This document shows, piece by piece, positions 60,850 to 64,000 of a stretch of 64,000 nt of DNA (the first letter of the stretch is position 1; each line of letters begins with the position of its first letter). A program made the translations under genes and the position numbers. The notes under the pieces were generated by a model, which saw only the letters and a list, made by a program, of their open reading frames with translations, made no database searches and had not been told where the DNA came from. Source of the stretch: Odontesthes bonariensis (taxonomy: Eukaryota > Chordata > Actinopteri > Atheriniformes > Atherinopsidae); the NCBI RefSeq assembly GCF_027942865.1, contig NC_134529.1, forward strand, positions 19,210,467 through 19,274,466. The letters are read 5' to 3'.

Positions 60850-61420
60850 CTATATTCATTTGCATTTAGTCGCTTAGCAGAAGCTTTTATCCAAAGCGAC
60901 TTACAAGCAATTGAACCACATTCAGGCTTTAGGACCGTAGAGAAACCCTGGTCTATATGTGAAGTGCTAATCAATTTAAATCCATTTAAATGACACGGTG
61001 TATGTAGCGCAGGTACTCTGCAAGTAAGTGCAAGCTAGATGTGTTAGAGCTGTAAGAGGAGGAGTGTTCTTTAAAGAGATTAGTCTTCAAGAGATTGTTT
61101 AAGGTAGAAAGGGATGTCCCTGCTCTGAGAGCAATTAGTAGCTTGTTTCATCACCATGGAACTACAAAGGAGAGCGGCCTTGATTCGGACTGCCTTGTAC
61201 ATGGGTATAGCGGGGCCCGATGACTCTCCTAGCAGGAACGCTGTGGTCTAGAAGGAGCGTAAGCCCGTACGACTGAGTTTCGATTGCTGCATTAGTGACT
61301 TTTTGACATTTGATTTACGCAGCCATGGGTAGCCGGTGAAGTTCAATGAGTGAGTAAAGGAATGACGCGTGTCCTTTCTGATTGATCGAACACCAGATGT
61401 GCCGCTGCGTGCATCCATGA
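60850..61420 (+). repeat. Dispersed teleost repeat
   Basis: CATTTAGTCGCTTAGCAGAAG followed by CTTTTATCCAAAGCGACTTA is a hallmark of a very widespread teleost repeat. The following GTAGCGCAGG, CAAGAGATTG and GCCATGGGTAGCCGGTGAAG sections look like the rest of the element. I do not know its class with certainty. Confidence 0.6.
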
Positions 61421-62099
61421 GGCTCCCACACAGGGAGACACCACCTTTAACCGTCTTCCCCAAATTATCCATCTCTTGGAGATAGTGATGAGTGTAACAT
61501 TGACAGTGAATAACAGCCCCGTACTTTGAAACTAACAAACTTCACAGCAGTTTTGATGCAGCCTCCAATTAGCCATGTGAAAGCTGCTTTATTAGTGCTC
61601 TGAAAGTGTGGGGCACTTAAGTTTATTATAGGCAAGTAAGCCTCAACTGCCATAATTCTAGATGTCTCTTTCTTTATTTAGTCTGCAGCTCCCCACCCCC
61701 ACAGTGCTTATGTTCCTCCTCTGCATGTATGTTTGTGTTTGGGATAGAGAGCGGGACCCTTGAAGGTGGTGTATATATATTTATTTTCAGTACGACTTGT
61801 GGAGGGGTGCGTCTCCATCAAAACGCCTCAAGATACTGTCGTGCAAAATGTTGACTATAACTTTATGGCATGGAAAATGTTTTAATGGTTATCTGGCCGC
61901 TTGTGAACATTTCAGCAACTTTTGTTACTGTGAATATTCAAGTAAGTGTAAGAAGCCCTCATTTCCGAAAAAGGAAAGATCTTTTTTTTTTTTTTTTTTT
62001 TACTTCTTCAGTATTTTAGGATTAAGTGCCTTTTAGTTTTTTTTTTGTTTTTTTTTTCACATTTTGCAGAGTCGAACTAGAAAAAAAGGGGTTAGGGCC

Positions 62100-62720
62100 T
62101 TAAGTTTAGGAGTTCTTCATAGATTTTCACAGATTCTTCCTGCAAAACGGTTCTTGACTGCAAAATTCTTGGGCCATCCTGCATCTCCTGCTCTTTTGAG
62201 CTCTTTTTAGCTCTTCTGATAATGTTTAGGTTGGACAAGCTGCGAGAGCCATGGCAAAACCCGTTGAGGCGCGTTTATAATCCTTTTGTAGGTAAAATGA
62301 ATCCAAAATATTCCTCGTTCCACTGGCTGTTACACAAGCCCGAAGCATGATTATTCCAACCTAGTGTTTAACAGCTGGAGGGGTGTTTCTTTCTTTCTTT
62401 TTTTTTTAAATGAAATGCGGGAGAATGTCTTTCTTTTAGATCTAACTCATCCTGGAATTAATTTGCAGTCAGACAAGGGTTTTGATTTGCCTTTCATGTG
62501 ATCCCTCAGGGAGTTCACTTTGTCGATTTCTTGGTCTCAACTCGTCCTCCGCGGTTCCTGCTGACTGACAAAGTTACAAACTGAGGAAATGGTTACCTGA
62601 AAACACTTTGCAATTTGCTGTGGTCCGGCTCTGCTCTTCAAGACATCAGATTCTTTCATTCGCCATCAGCCTTTGGCCAACTGACCACCATTGAACTTTG
62701 GAGCACGTGCAGAACATCTA
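62100..62720 (-). mobile_element. Tc1-like transposon remnant (minus orientation)
   Basis: On the minus strand, the segment around 62320-62390 gives an APAVKH-like block followed by IIMLRACVTASG, the same transposase block as at 27230-27690. The rest is frameshifted. The plus-strand text GGCTGTTACACAAGCCCGAA parallels GGCTGCAACACTTGCTCAAA at 27541, showing that the two are related copies. Confidence 0.65.
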
Positions 62721-63797
62721 GGCCCATTTGAGTCTAGTGAAGCAAGTGTATGCAGGGGTGACGCCATCCCTAACCACATCGTCTGGGTGCTGTTCTTCTT
62801 TTACAATCTGGTCTCATGTAAATGTGTTTGGTGTCGGATGAGACGTTTGCTTTTGTTAAACCAGTGTATTTTGGTCTGGCCCACTTTACCTTGGCACACC
62901 TCTGCTTTTTCTCCAGCTCACCCTCTGTCTTTTTCAAGGAAAATAAACTGCGGTTTGTGATCCTGACGGCATGGCTCTGCTTCTGTGAGGTGTGTGTGTT
63001 CGTCCTCAGCACAAGGCCTGTCCCTGGCTGCCACCGCTGAGTGTCCTCTTAGCACCGGCAAACGGCCAGACTGTGTCACAGCCGCAGACTGAACCAGCTG
63101 TTTCTTTCTCTTTCTTCCGTCTTTTCTGCCCTCCTTCTTGTGACTGGTCCTGCAAACGAGGCAGTGATGGTGCGCCCGGTGGTGCGACTCTTGACACCCC
63201 CAGTTGATATCCACCCATGCTGGCATCAGAAGACGACAGTTTTGTGTGTTTGACGGAGACGCAGGGACACAAACGCCGTCCTGAGGGCTCAGGGAGCACA
63301 GAGGACACTTGCACTGTTGTTCTTGTGGTTCTGTTGACAGACGCACGAGTGAGTGGAGGACAGTGAAGGTCTGGGGGGGTGCACAGTTCAGGACGTGGCC
63401 GGTCAAACCCAGTTAGGCAAACAATAAAGCGAATCGGGGTGGGACCAGGCTTAAGCTGTCTGGCCGTGCTTCGGCACAGGCTGCTGGCGTAGGCATTTTT
63501 CGTGTCCTGTGCATCTCACATTGAGAATTATCAGAGCATGCAGGCAGGACAGCAGTGGTAGTAGCAGCTCGCCGGGGACTGCAGTGAGTCCTGGTCTTGA
63601 CCTGATTTGTCAGTTTGATGACTTCACCGAAGTGTCGCTACTCCAGGGATTTACTGGCTTACAATTCAAGCAAGGGAGTCCCTGATTCAGTGCTTTGTTG
63701 GAAGAAAATCAAGGTGCATAATGGATTTAACAGAGGAGGCATTTGACATCAAAGCGCAACATCTGAGGAGGTTCTAATTATCTTAAACGGTCTTACC

Positions 63798-63852
63798 ATG
63801 GCTTATCCAGAGCACTTTGATTGGTTGAAAGAAACCACCAGTTTGTTTCCAG
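63798..63852 (+). CDS. Candidate first coding exon of an unrecognised gene (partial)
   Basis: ATG in a good Kozak setting (TTACCATGG) opens MAYPEHFDWLKETTSLFP and runs to a consensus donor, CCAG|GTAAGAGC, leaving phase 1. If real, the next exon is outside the window. I do not recognise the peptide. A short frame at 63721-63777 (MDLTEEAFDIKAQHLRRF) would act as an upstream ORF. With one exon and no domain this is a weak call; a chance ATG plus donor is a fair alternative. Confidence 0.3.
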
Positions 63853-64000
63853 GTAAGAGCAGCATCTCAGTGGCTCTGTGAATGTGTTTGCGTAAAATAA
63901 AAACAGACGGGACGCGTTTGTCATCAGAGCTGAAATCAAAGATGCTAAAGCTTCCTCATCATGTCGCATCTTAAAATTGAATTTGAATGAAAGAGGTCAC

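Larger units (their letters stand above)
40975..63797. other. About 23 kb without recognisable coding sequence, possibly one long 5' intron
   Basis: No run of phase-consistent conserved exons is visible on either strand. It contains two well-bounded inverted-repeat elements (49611-50231 and 51919-52460), an RT fragment, a Tc1-like remnant near 62.1-62.7 kb, a dispersed repeat near 60.85-61.4 kb and several (CA)n tracts. Large parts (for example 41.5-43.2, 47.2-49.5, 53-57 kb) are plain AT-rich unique-looking DNA where enhancers could lie but cannot be called by eye. Confidence 0.45.

Noticed and set aside
62918..63406. 162-codon minus-strand open frame near the window end
   Set aside because: No recognisable domain, no consistent splice context, and it overlaps open frames on both strands; probably chance.

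Overview
The window reads as vertebrate nuclear DNA from a ray-finned, probably percomorph, fish. Genes are split into many short exons with GT/AG junctions. Introns and spacers carry teleost-type Tc1-like transposon remnants, tRNA-derived SINEs, small terminal-inverted-repeat elements and (CA)n microsatellites. No bacterial, viral, CRISPR or operon-like structure was seen. Species cannot be fixed from the sequence alone.

Layout. (1) 28-4552, plus strand: the last nine coding exons of a teleost MGA gene (MAX-partner T-box/bHLHZip transcription factor), with the bHLH-zipper, two in-frame coding minisatellites, two AT-hook-like motifs and a 3' UTR with poly(A) signals near 5.5 kb. (2) 7443-28237, plus strand: a complete MAPKBP1 gene. 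I could join 33 coding exons with consistent phases into an open frame of 1551 codons plus stop; several of its introns hold Tc1-like remnants in both orientations. (3) 29702-31900 (coding) and up to about 35.04 kb (5' UTR), minus strand: a complete galectin-3-type (chimera) galectin of 318 codons, tail-to-tail with MAPKBP1, the two poly(A) signals lying about 40 bp apart. Its first intron is a nest of transposons: a Tc1-like element, a probable solo LTR inserted in it, and a tandem pair of SINEs. (4) About 35.1-40.75 kb: apparent intergenic DNA. (5) About 40.77-40.97 kb: a GC-rich block that looks like a noncoding first exon with a good splice donor, followed by about 23 kb without recognisable coding sequence and, at 63798-63852, a possible first coding exon of an unrecognised plus-strand gene leaving the window. 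This last gene model is weak.

How the genes relate: they are independent eukaryotic genes, not an operon. MGA-MAPKBP1 adjacency is the same as on human 15q15, whereas human LGALS3 lies on 14q22, so the third neighbour marks a lineage-specific arrangement. The most interesting material is the expanded low-complexity coding DNA in MGA, the abutting MAPKBP1/galectin 3' ends, and several well-bounded nonautonomous transposons with readable target-site duplications. I did not find convincing evidence of a wholly new biological system.
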